This document shows positions 9,198-18,633 of a DNA stretch of 64,000 bases, piece by piece. The first letter of the stretch is position 1, and every line of letters starts with the position of its first letter. The position numbers and the translations under genes are program-made. The stretch comes from a bacterium (GTDB lineage: Bacteria > Zhuqueibacterota > Zhuqueibacteria > Oleimicrobiales > Geothermoviventaceae). The notes beneath the pieces were generated by a model. It had not been told where the DNA came from and searched no databases. It saw nothing but the letters and a program-made list of their open reading frames with translations. The stretch spans positions 62,001-126,000 of the forward strand of contig JAPWUV010000010.1 of NCBI GenBank assembly GCA_028275345.1, in the 5' to 3' direction.

Positions 9198-12100
9198 TCA
9201 TTCTGCGGATCGCTCCAGCAAGATGGTCTTGATCTCGTAGGGCGAAATGGCCACCGTCAGGGCATCTCCCTCCTGAGGCAGTTTCACCCGCGCGTGCTCC
9301 AGGAGATCGGCTTCCCAGCCGGCCACAAACGGAAGTCGCCAGCGTAGACGCAAGCTCGTGTTCCGTCCGGCCAGCTCGTAGGCCCGGAGAACCCAGTGTC
9401 GCGAATCCTCCGCCTTCTTCGCCACTGTCAGGATCACGTTCTCCGGAAGATCATCGATGTAGCCGAAAGCCGCGGGAAGTGAACCCCGATGGGCGTCGGT
9501 GACATGGACGAGCATTGGGTAGTTCAGCTGGTATCCCTCTCTGGCTACCCCACCTTCCACGAAGCCGCCCCGATGCGGGTAGATGGAGTAGGTGAACTCA
9601 TGCCAACCTTGATCCGCCAGAGGCGGGACGTAGTCTGGTCCGGCGTCAATCGGATGAGGAGTACGCGGCGACCGCAGGAGCGTGATGCGGAGGCTGTCGC
9701 CCCGCACGTCAAACCCGTACTTGCAATCGTTCAGGAGGGCCACACCCCAGCGGCCATCGGACATGTCCACGAACTTGTGTCCGGAGACCTCAAATTTCGC
9801 CTTCTCCGCCGCAGTCTTTGGGCGAGTGGGCCGGGCGATCGTGCCGTAAGGGATCTCGAAGACGGCAGCCTCGGTCTGCACGTTCATCGGGAAAAGGGCC
9901 TTGAGGAGGATGTGTTCGGCATGCCAGTCCGCGCGGGTCTCCACGTCGAGGCGTGGGGAATGGGCGTAGAGCACGTAGAGCTGATCGAAGCGCGAATCCC
10001 GCCACTTCCGGACCACTCGGATGCTGGCGCGCAGCGGTCCGCGATCCACCACCTCGATCTTCTCCACATCCTCCACGAGCCACTTCTCCCCCGTGTATTT
10101 GATGTTCCAGGCGTCGTACACGTCCGGCAGATCGCCAAGAGCCTGAAGCACATTGCCTTCGGTTCCGGGGCTGAGAACCTCCTTCCCCGCCGCCTTGTCG
10201 TAAATGCGACGCACGTTCCCGTTCTTGGGATTGATCTCGACACGGAGCTTCCGGTTCTCGAGCACGGTGGATGTCACCTGCAGTCCCGTCCGCGCGGAAA
10301 GCGGACCGCCCGGACGAACCCAGAATACTTTGTACCCGAGGGCCGGGACATCCTCCGCCAGGAAGAGTAGTTTCTGGCCGACGATCTGGCTCAGGACCGG
10401 CTTCCCGCTTGCGTCCGCCACCCGTCCGAGCCGCACCAAACGCGAATCCTCCACGCTCACCACGTCGGTCCGTGTCCAGGAAAGCGGGTTGAATACCAGC
10501 ACCGGGATCCCTGAGCCCTCCGTATTCGCCTTGGAAGCCAAGGCACCCAAGGCCCGCTCCACAATCGCCTTTCCCGACTTCTCGACGAAATCGTAGTCGC
10601 GATGGGCATCTTCGTAAACGGGGGGGATCGCGGAGCCCGGAAGAATATCGTGGAACTGATTCAGCAGGACTCGCCGCCAGCACTCCCACAACTCGTCAGC
10701 CGGGTATGGGATTCCGGAGACGACCGCCAGTTTCTCCGCTTCCTCCAGCAGGATCTCGGAGCGGCGGTTGCGCTTCTTGATGGAGGCGTGCGTCGTGTAT
10801 GTGCCACGATGGTATTGCAGATAGAGCTCGTCTCGGATCACCGGAAGGCTACGGGAGGTGGGATCCTGCTCGATCCGCTCCATGGTCGCTTGGATGGGAT
10901 CGTGCCGGACGGTGGGATACACGTCGAGGCTTTGCGCATATCGGATCCGGGCCAAATTCTCCCGCGTCGGCCCTCCGCCGTGATTGCCAACTCCATAGAG
11001 GACCAGATGATCCCGCAGGCCGGTGATCTTCTGGAATCGCTTGAACTCCTGCGCCATGGCATTGGGATCGGCATCGTGGGTGTAGCCGTAGGGGATCAGG
11101 GCGAGGACGCGAGAGCCGTCCGGGGCCTCCCACCAAAAGGCATCGTGCTCCCATGGGGTTGTGTCGTTCCAGCGCAGCTTCTGCGTGATGAAATACTTGA
11201 AGCCCGCCTTTCGGTAGAGCTGCGGGAGGGTCCAACAGTAGCCGAAGGTATCAGGATTGTAGCCGACCACGACGTCGGCCCCAAACTTCTGCAGGAAGTA
11301 ACGCTTCCCGTACAGGATCTGCCGCGCCAGCGCCTCTCCGGAGGGGAGATTGAGGTCCGGCTCAACCCACATTCCGCCCACGATCTCCCAGTGGCCCTGT
11401 TGGTAGGCGCGGCGGATCTCTTCGAAGAGCTCCGGGTAGCGCTGCTCCATCCACCAGTAGGCCTGGGCCTGACTTTGCACATAGACGAAGTCGGGATACT
11501 CGCGTGCGAAATTCAGCGCCGAGGCGAAGGTGCTGCGGCACACCTCGATCGTCTCCGGATCGTAGCGCCAAAGCCAGGCCATGTCGATGTGGGCATTGCC
11601 CGCCAAGTGGATCGTGTTCTGCTTGAGCTCCCGAGCCAGCGGCTCGTACAAGCGCGCCTTCTCTTGCAGCATCCGATCGAACCGGCCCAGATCGCCATCC
11701 AGCAGGGCGAGGCTGAGGTCGCGCCAGAACGCAGCATCGGGCGCACGGAACGCGTCCGAGAAGACCTCCGCCCACTTCAGATTCTCCCGCACCTGGGTGA
11801 ACATGTTCCCCCTGGCCTGCAATTCGGGGCTCAGCCCGGGCTGGGAAAACAGGTCCACCAAGAAAGTCAATGGGTCAATGGAAAAGCTCCGCTCGGCTTT
11901 CTTTCCGGCAAGGAGCACCTCAAGGGAAAGCTTCTCGCCCTGCCCGACGACCCGACGCACCAGCCCCTGGTCCAGCTGGAAGGAAATCTCGTTGCGAAGC
12001 TGCGCCTTCAATGGCAGGCTTCGCACTTTCTGGCCGCCCACGAGCAAGTCCGCCGTACCCGGCTGGAGCTCCGGCAGGAGCGTGGCCAGTTCCACCGAAA

Positions 12101-12779
12101 GCTCCAGCCCCGTCTCCAGTCCCCTCCGGGTCAGAGCCGCCCTCGGGACGAAAGCTGCTTTCACCACTGCTACCGGTGCAACCGACTTCCCCGCAGCGAG
12201 CTCTGCCGGAGGCTCGGCCACGGAGAACAGCTCCGGGAGGGGCTGACCGGAACGGTCGGCGAAACGAACCGCATATCCAAATCCGCCGCTGCCGTTGAAC
12301 ACCTTGAGCACGAGGTGATTCCATCCTTGTTCGAGGCGGACCTGGACCGTGTCCCGATCAAGCCTCAGCCCGCGATGCACAGGCCGTCGCAGCACCCTTT
12401 GCCCATTGAACCACACGGCCACGCCGTCATCGCTTCCCACGAGCAGGAGAGCGTCTGTGGCCACCGGATGGTAGAGGTAGCTGACCGCATAGACCACGCA
12501 GGACTGGTACCGGGGCAATGGAACTCGGAGAAGGTTCACGGCTCCCCGCTCGTCCGCCTCAACCACCTGCCAAGGGGAAGCACCCGGAGGAACAGCCTCA
12601 CCCACGCGAGGCACGAGCGCGGGCTCCTCGGGGAAGTAGCGTGTATCCAACATGGATTCCGGCGTTGCGCCTTCGAATCCCCCCGACACCAGCCAGCTGC
12701 GCACGGGCGTCTGCCCCACGCCCGAAGACGGTCCGAGAAGGGCCAACGTCGCAATGAGGGCCAGCACGTTTCGTCTCAT
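9198..12779 (-). CDS. exported alpha-mannosidase, GH38 family
   Basis: 1,193 residues. A signal peptide (MRRNVLALIATLALLG) is followed by about 370 residues before the catalytic domain. That extension includes a jelly-roll-like carbohydrate-binding segment (about 85-185, SDDGVAVWFNGQRVL and WNHLVLKVFNGSGG). The GH38 catalytic domain begins near residue 390: the zinc ligands lie in GNAHIDMAWLW, the nucleophile Asp in YNPDTFGYCW and a further His in GNHGGG. The long beta-sandwich C-terminal domains of the family follow. The role is probably trimming alpha-mannosides from glycans outside the cytoplasm. ATG at 12779 has GGAGG 7 nt upstream and begins the signal peptide; the open frame upstream to 12920 is rejected as start. 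Confidence 0.9.
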   Translation of the reverse strand: MRRNVLALIATLALLGPSSGVGQTPVRSWLVSGGFEGATPESMLDTRYFPEEPALVPRVGEAVPPGASPWQVVEADERGAVNLLRVPLPRYQSCVVYAVSYLYHPVATDALLLVGSDDGVAVWFNGQRVLRRPVHRGLRLDRDTVQVRLEQGWNHLVLKVFNGSGGFGYAVRFADRSGQPLPELFSVAEPPAELAAGKSVAPVAVVKAAFVPRAALTRRGLETGLELSVELATLLPELQPGTADLLVGGQKVRSLPLKAQLRNEISFQLDQGLVRRVVGQGEKLSLEVLLAGKKAERSFSIDPLTFLVDLFSQPGLSPELQARGNMFTQVRENLKWAEVFSDAFRAPDAAFWRDLSLALLDGDLGRFDRMLQEKARLYEPLARELKQNTIHLAGNAHIDMAWLWRYDPETIEVCRSTFASALNFAREYPDFVYVQSQAQAYWWMEQRYPELFEEIRRAYQQGHWEIVGGMWVEPDLNLPSGEALARQILYGKRYFLQKFGADVVVGYNPDTFGYCWTLPQLYRKAGFKYFITQKLRWNDTTPWEHDAFWWEAPDGSRVLALIPYGYTHDADPNAMAQEFKRFQKITGLRDHLVLYGVGNHGGGPTRENLARIRYAQSLDVYPTVRHDPIQATMERIEQDPTSRSLPVIRDELYLQYHRGTYTTHASIKKRNRRSEILLEEAEKLAVVSGIPYPADELWECWRRVLLNQFHDILPGSAIPPVYEDAHRDYDFVEKSGKAIVERALGALASKANTEGSGIPVLVFNPLSWTRTDVVSVEDSRLVRLGRVADASGKPVLSQIVGQKLLFLAEDVPALGYKVFWVRPGGPLSARTGLQVTSTVLENRKLRVEINPKNGNVRRIYDKAAGKEVLSPGTEGNVLQALGDLPDVYDAWNIKYTGEKWLVEDVEKIEVVDRGPLRASIRVVRKWRDSRFDQLYVLYAHSPRLDVETRADWHAEHILLKALFPMNVQTEAAVFEIPYGTIARPTRPKTAAEKAKFEVSGHKFVDMSDGRWGVALLNDCKYGFDVRGDSLRITLLRSPRTPHPIDAGPDYVPPLADQGWHEFTYSIYPHRGGFVEGGVAREGYQLNYPMLVHVTDAHRGSLPAAFGYIDDLPENVILTVAKKAEDSRHWVLRAYELAGRNTSLRLRWRLPFVAGWEADLLEHARVKLPQEGDALTVAISPYEIKTILLERSAE

Positions 12780-12916
12780 CCTCCCACCTCCGGAAGCTTG
12801 ATCAAGCCGAGGGGTCCACCGGGTCCGACCTCGCCTCGCCGAGGGGGCGTTATCCGCACCCGAATCCGCTTCCAACCCATGGCCGACTCGACCCTTCACA
12901 CCCCCGCCCATCGCCT

Positions 12917-14365
12917 TCATTCGAGGTTATTCTCGAAGTGCAACCCGTCGATGAGGCGGAGGGTCAACGCCTCGCATTCCTCGTTGAAGCGCTCCGAGAA
13001 CTCCCGGTCCGACTCGGCCAGCTCCACCAGAGCGATCCGGTGTTTCCGGCGATTCTGGTCATCGCGGAAGGCTAGACCCAGATAGCTGTAGAAGCGGAAG
13101 AAGTCGTGCCGTGGATCGAAGGGATCGCGTCCCTCCGCGACATCGCGCTTGTATTGCTCCATCTGCCTCCGAAGAAGCTCCGAAGCGAGCGGCAAGTTCT
13201 TCTCCAGGACCTCCGAACAGTAGTCCCTCACATCGGTGAAAATCGCCTCGTAAATCCGTCGGGGTCGCGTCCCTGCAGGATAGAACGCCAAGAGCTCCAT
13301 CAGCAGCTCGTAGTAAACTCCGGAGATCTTGTACTTCAAGCGACTGCCCGTTGCCGCCAGAAGCGCTTCGTAGGTGCCCGGTCCTTTCCCCGAATAGGGG
13401 GTGCTTCCGCTGCCGGAATGGAAAGACAGCAGGGTTCCGCTGACGCCCAAAGCGATGGCGTGAAGCCGGGCCACCTTCTTCCGCAGCTCGTCACGGTCCC
13501 CTTCGTAATCCGCTCGCTTGTGGAATCCGATGTTGGGTGCCACGTAGTCGCAGGGCAACCCCCGCCGCTTCCACTCGAGCAAGTACCAGAGGAAGTCCTT
13601 TTCCTCCGTCTCTTCCGGTGTCTCATCCAGGGAAATCTCGAAGCCGAAAGGCCTGCCCAGCAGGTCTGCGATTTCCCGGTAGAGCCTCGCGTTGATCTCG
13701 ACGCTCTTCTGGTACTTGGTGGCGAGGCGCATGACGTCCTGCCGATCGAATCGGATGCTGAAAGACGCCCCATCGACGGTGGTGAAGGAGAAGGTCTGAT
13801 CGGCATAGCGGTCCATCAGTGCCGCCCGTTCCGCAGCTGGGAAAGCCTTTTCGAAGAGGGCGGTGAGGTCCGCTTCCGCCAGATGATCGACGCCGGGTCG
13901 GAAGAGATCACTGGTATCCGTGGTGAAGAAGTTCACCTTCCCGGTCTGGGCCGCTTCGGCGATGGCCATTCGATTGTAGGCGAGGGACTTCTCCAGCTCC
14001 GCCTCGCTGATGTGCGCATCGTGATGAACGCCCGCAATACGCTGCACGGCCCGGGTCGCGGAGCCGATGATGATGAGGTGATCCGCCTCGATCTCCACCA
14101 CCACACCCTTGTCGGCTGCGGCTTCGGCACACGCCGTCTGATAGTGTCGGATGGAAGTGCCGGTGTGACCCAGTGTGATCTCGTACTGTCCCGGAGGCGC
14201 GTCGATCACTGCCTGGGGCGCGGTCTCTCGCCCGAAGGATAGCATTAGGCCCGTGGCCGTGTTCCGCTTGAGACAAGCCCGAAGAATCCCTTCGAGGAAG
14301 ATCTCTGGAATGCGGACGCCGATCGCCGGATGATGAATCCTCCCGAGGAATCGCGTGTTCGTCAT
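12917..14365 (-). CDS. tagaturonate/fructuronate epimerase-like protein (UxaE family)
   Basis: 482-residue cytoplasmic protein that I match, from memory of the family, to UxaE-type D-tagaturonate epimerases. These link galacturonate and glucuronate breakdown in Thermotoga and others. Visible features are the N-terminal GLMLSFGRET, a metal-site-like HHDAHISEAELEKS, EINARLYREIADLLGRPFGFE, and FHSGSGSTPYSGKGPGTYE. The start (ATG 14365) has GAGG 7 nt upstream. It is the first gene of an operon read from the promoter at 14492-14520 and precedes the alpha-mannosidase by 137 bp. The family assignment is moderately sure; substrate specificity is inferred. Confidence 0.62.
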   Translation of the reverse strand: MTNTRFLGRIHHPAIGVRIPEIFLEGILRACLKRNTATGLMLSFGRETAPQAVIDAPPGQYEITLGHTGTSIRHYQTACAEAAADKGVVVEIEADHLIIIGSATRAVQRIAGVHHDAHISEAELEKSLAYNRMAIAEAAQTGKVNFFTTDTSDLFRPGVDHLAEADLTALFEKAFPAAERAALMDRYADQTFSFTTVDGASFSIRFDRQDVMRLATKYQKSVEINARLYREIADLLGRPFGFEISLDETPEETEEKDFLWYLLEWKRRGLPCDYVAPNIGFHKRADYEGDRDELRKKVARLHAIALGVSGTLLSFHSGSGSTPYSGKGPGTYEALLAATGSRLKYKISGVYYELLMELLAFYPAGTRPRRIYEAIFTDVRDYCSEVLEKNLPLASELLRRQMEQYKRDVAEGRDPFDPRHDFFRFYSYLGLAFRDDQNRRKHRIALVELAESDREFSERFNEECEALTLRLIDGLHFENNLE

Positions 14366-14451
14366 CGCCTGACCTCAATGATTCTGCCCTTGCTGCTCTC
14401 CGCCGGGAACGCGCCAGGCCCGCGCCGTCTTGAACTCTCACCCCGCGCTTC

Positions 14452-14486
14452 CGGAGAATCTCCGAAGCCGTGCTTGCCCCGCAAGC
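14452..14486. promoter_or_regulatory. two inverted repeats at the start of the carbohydrate operon (operator candidates)
   Basis: GCTTGC-CCC-GCAAGC at 14472-14486 covers the predicted transcription start, and CGGAGA-A-TCTCCG at 14452-14464 follows in the leader. Both arms match exactly. Placement over +1 suggests a repressor operator or a 5' stem-loop. No regulator gene is adjacent, so the binding protein is unknown. Confidence 0.4.
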
Positions 14487-14491
14487 GGCCG

Positions 14492-14520
14492 AAGTTAGCC
14501 AAAAAAGGGCCAACAAGCAA
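14492..14520 (-). promoter_or_regulatory. sigma70-type promoter for the carbohydrate operon
   Basis: On the minus strand: TTGCTT (14515-14520), 17 bp, TAACTT (14492-14497). Expected start is near 14485, about 120 nt upstream of the epimerase ATG. Two near-perfect inverted repeats lie at and just after the predicted start. Confidence 0.55.
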
Positions 14521-14569
14521 TCCCAAACCGCACCCGCCGCCCAATTCCGGCGGAGTCCGAAGCGCGGAT

Positions 14570-16081
14570 CTACCTTGCCCAAGCGGGCAGAACCCCTGGC
14601 ACGATGTGGAAGGCACGCAGCCCGAGGGTGTACATCAACCCAACTACAACGAGGATCCCCGCCAGGTCGAGGGCAATCCCCGCGCGCAGCATCTCACCCA
14701 TCCGCACGTAGCCGGAAGCAAAGACGATGGCATTGGGGGGCGTCGCCACCGGCAACATGAAGGCGAGGCTGACCGCCACCGTGCCTACGACCATCAGAAG
14801 AAGAGGGTCCTCACCGATGGCCAGCGCGGTGCTGGCGAGAATGGGCATGAAGATCGCCGCAATGGCCGTGTTGGAGGTGAACTCCGTGAGTACGACCAGC
14901 AGGGCGGCGGTCAAAACCACCATTACCGGGCCGGGCACATCGCCCAGCTTGGCGAGCTGCTCGCCGATCCAGCGCGCCAGGCCCGTGGTGGCAAAGCCAT
15001 CGGCGAGTGCAATCCCGCCTCCGAAGAGCAGCAAGATCCCCCACGGAATCCGCACCGCCGTATCCCAGTCCAGCAGGGCCTTGCCCTCGACCCGGATGAG
15101 GAACAAGAGCAAAGCGGCGGCCAGAGCCACGGTGGCGTCGTGGACTCGGTCGCCCAAGCCCAAAAGCGTGGCCCATCCGGGGATGGTGAATTGACCCAGA
15201 TTGATGTCGCCCCTCCAGATCCACCCAAAGGCCATTAGGAGAAACACGATCAGAACCCCGCGTTCCCCGCGACCCATGGGGCCGAGCGAGCGGAGCTGCT
15301 GTTCGACCAGCTCCCGGCCGCCCGGGATTTCGCGCAGGCGGACCGGCACAGTCACGTACGCGAGCAGAAACCACGCGAGCGGAACGAAAACCACCACCAG
15401 GGGTAGTCCCACCGACAACCACTGCACGAATCCGATTTCTACCGCCCTCGGGAACAGCTTCCGAACCGACGCCGCAAATACGATGTTCGGCGGCGTCCCG
15501 ATCAGCGTTCCGATTCCGCCGATGCTGGCCGCGTAAGCGATCCCCAGCATCAAAGACGTCTTGAAGGCGGGATCATCCTCGATGGAGCCGGCGCGGGAAA
15601 ACTCCTCCACATGCCGGATCACGGCCAGGCCGATTGGGAGCATCATCAGAGCTGTGGCCGTATTGGAAATCCACATGGACAGGAAGGCGGTGGCCACCAT
15701 TAGTCCCAGCAATACCCGGCGGGGGCTGGTACCCACCGTGCGCACAATGCGCAGGGCGATGCGCCGATGAAGACCCCACCTCTCCATCGCCAATGCCACG
15801 AAGAAGCCCCCCATGAAGAGAAAGATGTTCGGATCCCCGTACGAAGCTCCCGCCTGTCTGAGGGGCATGACCCCCAAGAGCGGGAACAAGAGAAGGGGTA
15901 ACAACGAGGTAGCGGGGATCGGAATCGCTTCGGTCACCCACCACCAGACCATCAACAGGGTGGTGGCCAGCGTGGCCTGCGCCGGAAAAGGCAAGGCCTC
16001 GGGGCGCCAGGCCAGAAGAACAGCCAGGAACAGAATCGGTCCCCCAAACAGGCTCACAATCCGCTTCCCGGAGCGCACCAT
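14570..16081 (-). CDS. SLC13/DASS family anion symporter (dicarboxylate, sulfate or citrate type)
   Basis: 503-residue polytopic membrane protein with about 11-12 hydrophobic segments. It has the two inverted-repeat 'SNT' signatures that bind substrate and sodium in this family: MWISNTATALMMLP in the first half and TEFTSNTAIAAIFMPI in the second. A NPPN-like turn also appears (IGTPPNIVF and VATPPNAIVF). It probably imports an organic dianion or sulfate with Na+. ATG 16081 is used because GGAGG lies about 8 nt upstream; the codon eight residues earlier has no site. It lies upstream of the carbohydrate operon with its own stop and no shared promoter. Confidence 0.88.
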   Translation of the reverse strand: MVRSGKRIVSLFGGPILFLAVLLAWRPEALPFPAQATLATTLLMVWWWVTEAIPIPATSLLPLLLFPLLGVMPLRQAGASYGDPNIFLFMGGFFVALAMERWGLHRRIALRIVRTVGTSPRRVLLGLMVATAFLSMWISNTATALMMLPIGLAVIRHVEEFSRAGSIEDDPAFKTSLMLGIAYAASIGGIGTLIGTPPNIVFAASVRKLFPRAVEIGFVQWLSVGLPLVVVFVPLAWFLLAYVTVPVRLREIPGGRELVEQQLRSLGPMGRGERGVLIVFLLMAFGWIWRGDINLGQFTIPGWATLLGLGDRVHDATVALAAALLLFLIRVEGKALLDWDTAVRIPWGILLLFGGGIALADGFATTGLARWIGEQLAKLGDVPGPVMVVLTAALLVVLTEFTSNTAIAAIFMPILASTALAIGEDPLLLMVVGTVAVSLAFMLPVATPPNAIVFASGYVRMGEMLRAGIALDLAGILVVVGLMYTLGLRAFHIVPGVLPAWAR

Positions 16082-16238
16082 CGCCCGTCCCTCCCTCCAT
16101 CGCACCCGTTCTCAGGCTGGCACGTGTTCTCGTTGCCGGGTACGGAAACAAGCCCCCGCTTTCAATCACTCCCCCGCTCGGACCCCCAGGACCTCCGCGC
16201 AGCCGGCCACGGACCTCAGGGCCAACCGGCCCGCTCCT

Positions 16239-17867
16239 TCACTTGCTTGCGGCATGCTCCACGGGAGCCCGACGCAGCGAACGCGTCGCCTCCACAGCGA
16301 TCATTAGGGCCACAAGGAACAGCAAGCAACCCACGCCGAACAGGAGGTATTGGCCCCTTTCCAAATTCAGCCCCACCAGGAGACCGAGCGCGGTGAGGGT
16401 CACGGCGAACATGAAGATCATCGGCACCAGCGTGACCCCGTAACGGATCCCAAGGCTCCGCAACCACAGAGTCACGGCGAGGAGCGCCAGGGAGGCCAAC
16501 ATCTGATTCGCCGATCCAAAGAGAGGCCAAAGGGCATGTGCGGTGCCGCTCTGCAGAAGTACCCACGCCCCCCCGACGGTGATGGCCGAGCCGACGAAGC
16601 GATCCCGAAGGATCCGGTACCTGGAAAGACCGCCGAGCTCGAAGAATTCCTGGAAGGCGAAGCGCGCCAGACGAGTGGCCGTATCCAGCGAAGTGAGCAC
16701 AAAAGCAGAAACCCCAAGCCCCGCGAAACTGGCCGCGGCCGCCACCGAGATCCCGAGGAGGGGAATGCGGGCCATGAAGCTCCCCACACTCTCAGCGAAG
16801 ATCGTAGCGAAGGCACCCTGCTGGTAGAGCTCCCCAAATCGGCCTGGCGCAAGGCTCGCCGCTCCCACAATGGAAAGCACCGCCAGCACGCCCTCGATCA
16901 GCATCGCCCCGTAACCCACCGTCACGGCGTCGCGCTCCTTGTCCAGTTGCTTCGCGGTCGTGCCAGAAGATACGAGAGAATGGAAGCCGGAGATCGCCCC
17001 GCAGGCTACCGTCACAAAAAGGATCGGGAAGAGGGATCCGATTCCCACCTTCCATTGCGTGAACACCGGCATCCCGATGCGAGGAGCGGCGAAGAACGTC
17101 CCGAGCAATCCTCCCAGTAGGAGGGCATACAGCAAGTAGGAGTTCAGGTAGTCCCGCGGCTGCAGGAGGATCCAAACCGGGGTAACGGAGGCCAGGAAAA
17201 CATAGACGAGAAGAATCAAAGTCCACATTTCATACGAGAGCCGCAGAGGAGCCACTTGACCGAGCCAGATCCCAAAGCCAAGTAGGACGACACCGACCAT
17301 CGTAGCGGGGACCAGCGGCATCTTCGCCTGGTAGAGAGCCAGTCCGAACAGCACTGCCAGCCCCACGAAGAACATCGACGCGGTCGCCACCTCGGGTTGC
17401 TGCACAAAAGTCGTGGCGACGATGCGAGTGAAGACAGCCACCACCAGGATTAGCGTGAACCAACAGAACACCAGGAACAGACCTTTGCCCAGCTGACCCA
17501 CCTGGGTCTCCACAATTTCCCCAATGCTCTTCCCCCGATTCCGGATCGAAGCCACTAGTGACCCGAAATCGTGCACGCCCCCCACGAAAATCGCCCCGAG
17601 AACGATCCACAGGTACACGGGCACCCACCCGAAAGCCGACGCGATCACGGGGCCCAAGATCGGCCCCGCGCCTGCGATGCTGGCGAAATGGTGGCCCAAT
17701 AACACCGGCCTCTTCGCCGGAACGTAGTCCACCCCATCGTACTGGGCGTGGGCCGGTGTGGGCCGATCGTTGGATAGGTCCAGTCTCCGGGCCAACATGC
17801 CCCCGTAGAACCGATACGCCAAACCGAAAGCGACCAACGCGACGATGATCAGAACACTCGCTGGCAT
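16239..17867 (-). CDS. carbon starvation protein A family transporter (CstA-like)
   Basis: 542 residues with about 14 hydrophobic segments. CstA hallmarks are visible: YRFYGGMLARRLDL at the N terminus, YVPAKRPVLLGHHFASIAG and AGPILGPVIASAFGW, then GAIFVGGVHDFGSLVASIR. Family members transport pyruvate or peptides across the inner membrane. ATG 17867 has GGAGG 8 nt upstream. A short GC hairpin without a T-run (16219-16232) lies just after the stop codon. It may share a unit with the LemA gene 56 bp upstream. Confidence 0.9.
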   Translation of the reverse strand: MPASVLIIVALVAFGLAYRFYGGMLARRLDLSNDRPTPAHAQYDGVDYVPAKRPVLLGHHFASIAGAGPILGPVIASAFGWVPVYLWIVLGAIFVGGVHDFGSLVASIRNRGKSIGEIVETQVGQLGKGLFLVFCWFTLILVVAVFTRIVATTFVQQPEVATASMFFVGLAVLFGLALYQAKMPLVPATMVGVVLLGFGIWLGQVAPLRLSYEMWTLILLVYVFLASVTPVWILLQPRDYLNSYLLYALLLGGLLGTFFAAPRIGMPVFTQWKVGIGSLFPILFVTVACGAISGFHSLVSSGTTAKQLDKERDAVTVGYGAMLIEGVLAVLSIVGAASLAPGRFGELYQQGAFATIFAESVGSFMARIPLLGISVAAAASFAGLGVSAFVLTSLDTATRLARFAFQEFFELGGLSRYRILRDRFVGSAITVGGAWVLLQSGTAHALWPLFGSANQMLASLALLAVTLWLRSLGIRYGVTLVPMIFMFAVTLTALGLLVGLNLERGQYLLFGVGCLLFLVALMIAVEATRSLRRAPVEHAASK

Positions 17868-17923
17868 CCGCCCATCCTCCGCTCTGCGTCGCGTTCTCCC
17901 ATCCCGTTTCTCAACCCCTAACG

Positions 17924-18544
17924 CTACCGCCGCGTGCCGAAGTCCACGCGCGGAGCCTGCTGCGCCTCCGCCGGCGCCTCGAAGTACGGCCGGGACCGGA
18001 ATCCCAGAGCCCCAGCAAACAGGACGGTGGGGAAGCTCCGCAACGTCTGATTGTACTGTCGGACCGCATCATTGTATCGGCGCCGTTCCACCGCGATGCG
18101 GTTCTCCGTCCCTGCCAGCTCATCCTGGAGCCGGATGAAGCTCTCGTTGGCGCGGAGCTCCGGGTAACGCTCCACCACAACCAGCAAGCGCCCCAGCGCC
18201 TGGCTCAAGGCGTTCTGCGCCTGGAGGTACTGGCTCATGGCCTCGGGATTGTCGATGAGGCCCTCCACGTTTAGTTCAGGCCGCGTTGCGTTGGCCCGCG
18301 CCTGAATCACAGCCTCCAGAGTCTGCCGCTCGAAGCTGGCATATCCCTTCACGGTCTCCACGAGATTCGGGATCAAATCCATTCGCCGCTGGAGCACCGT
18401 CTGCACCTGAGCCCATTGCGTCTTCACCTGCTCGTCCAGGACCACAAGCCGGTTGTAGGTGTTCTTCACCGACACCAGGAATAGGACGAGGAGAACGAGC
18501 AAGCCGACAAGGACGCCCACCAAAACCCGAGCCGATCTACCCAT
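17924..18544 (-). CDS. LemA family protein
   Basis: 206 residues with one N-terminal membrane anchor (about 8-28), followed by the long helical LemA domain. The typical start of that domain is YNRLVVLDEQVKTQWAQV, with ERRMDLIPNLVETVKGY-like signature (here QRRMDLIPNLVETVKG). A conserved ERYPELRANESF follows, then RYNDAVRQYNQ and a hydrophobic LFAGALGF near the C terminus. The function of LemA is poorly known; it often accompanies TPM-domain proteins, as it does here. ATG 18544 is preferred because GGAGG lies 7 nt upstream; an in-frame start eight codons earlier lacks one. Confidence 0.9.
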   Translation of the reverse strand: MGRSARVLVGVLVGLLVLLVLFLVSVKNTYNRLVVLDEQVKTQWAQVQTVLQRRMDLIPNLVETVKGYASFERQTLEAVIQARANATRPELNVEGLIDNPEAMSQYLQAQNALSQALGRLLVVVERYPELRANESFIRLQDELAGTENRIAVERRRYNDAVRQYNQTLRSFPTVLFAGALGFRSRPYFEAPAEAQQAPRVDFGTRR

Positions 18545-18633
18545 CGTCGCACCTCCCTGGTTCAGCACAGATTCACTGGAGCGCCGGAACTCGGACTACA
18601 GCCACCCGCCCGACACGTCTCCAGCCTGCGTGC

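Noticed and set aside
12780-12920. N-terminal extension of the alpha-mannosidase frame up to 12920
   Set aside because: The signal peptide and GGAGG site place the start at 12779, and the extension would overlap the upstream gene's end.
10602-13085. 827-codon plus-strand open frame opposite the alpha-mannosidase
   Set aside because: Antisense of a clear GH38 gene with intact motifs; composition rich in Arg/His/Pro as expected from mirrored GC-rich codons.
16219-16232. GGGCC-AACC-GGCCC hairpin after the CstA gene as terminator
   Set aside because: Short stem without a following T-run; not enough to call a terminator.
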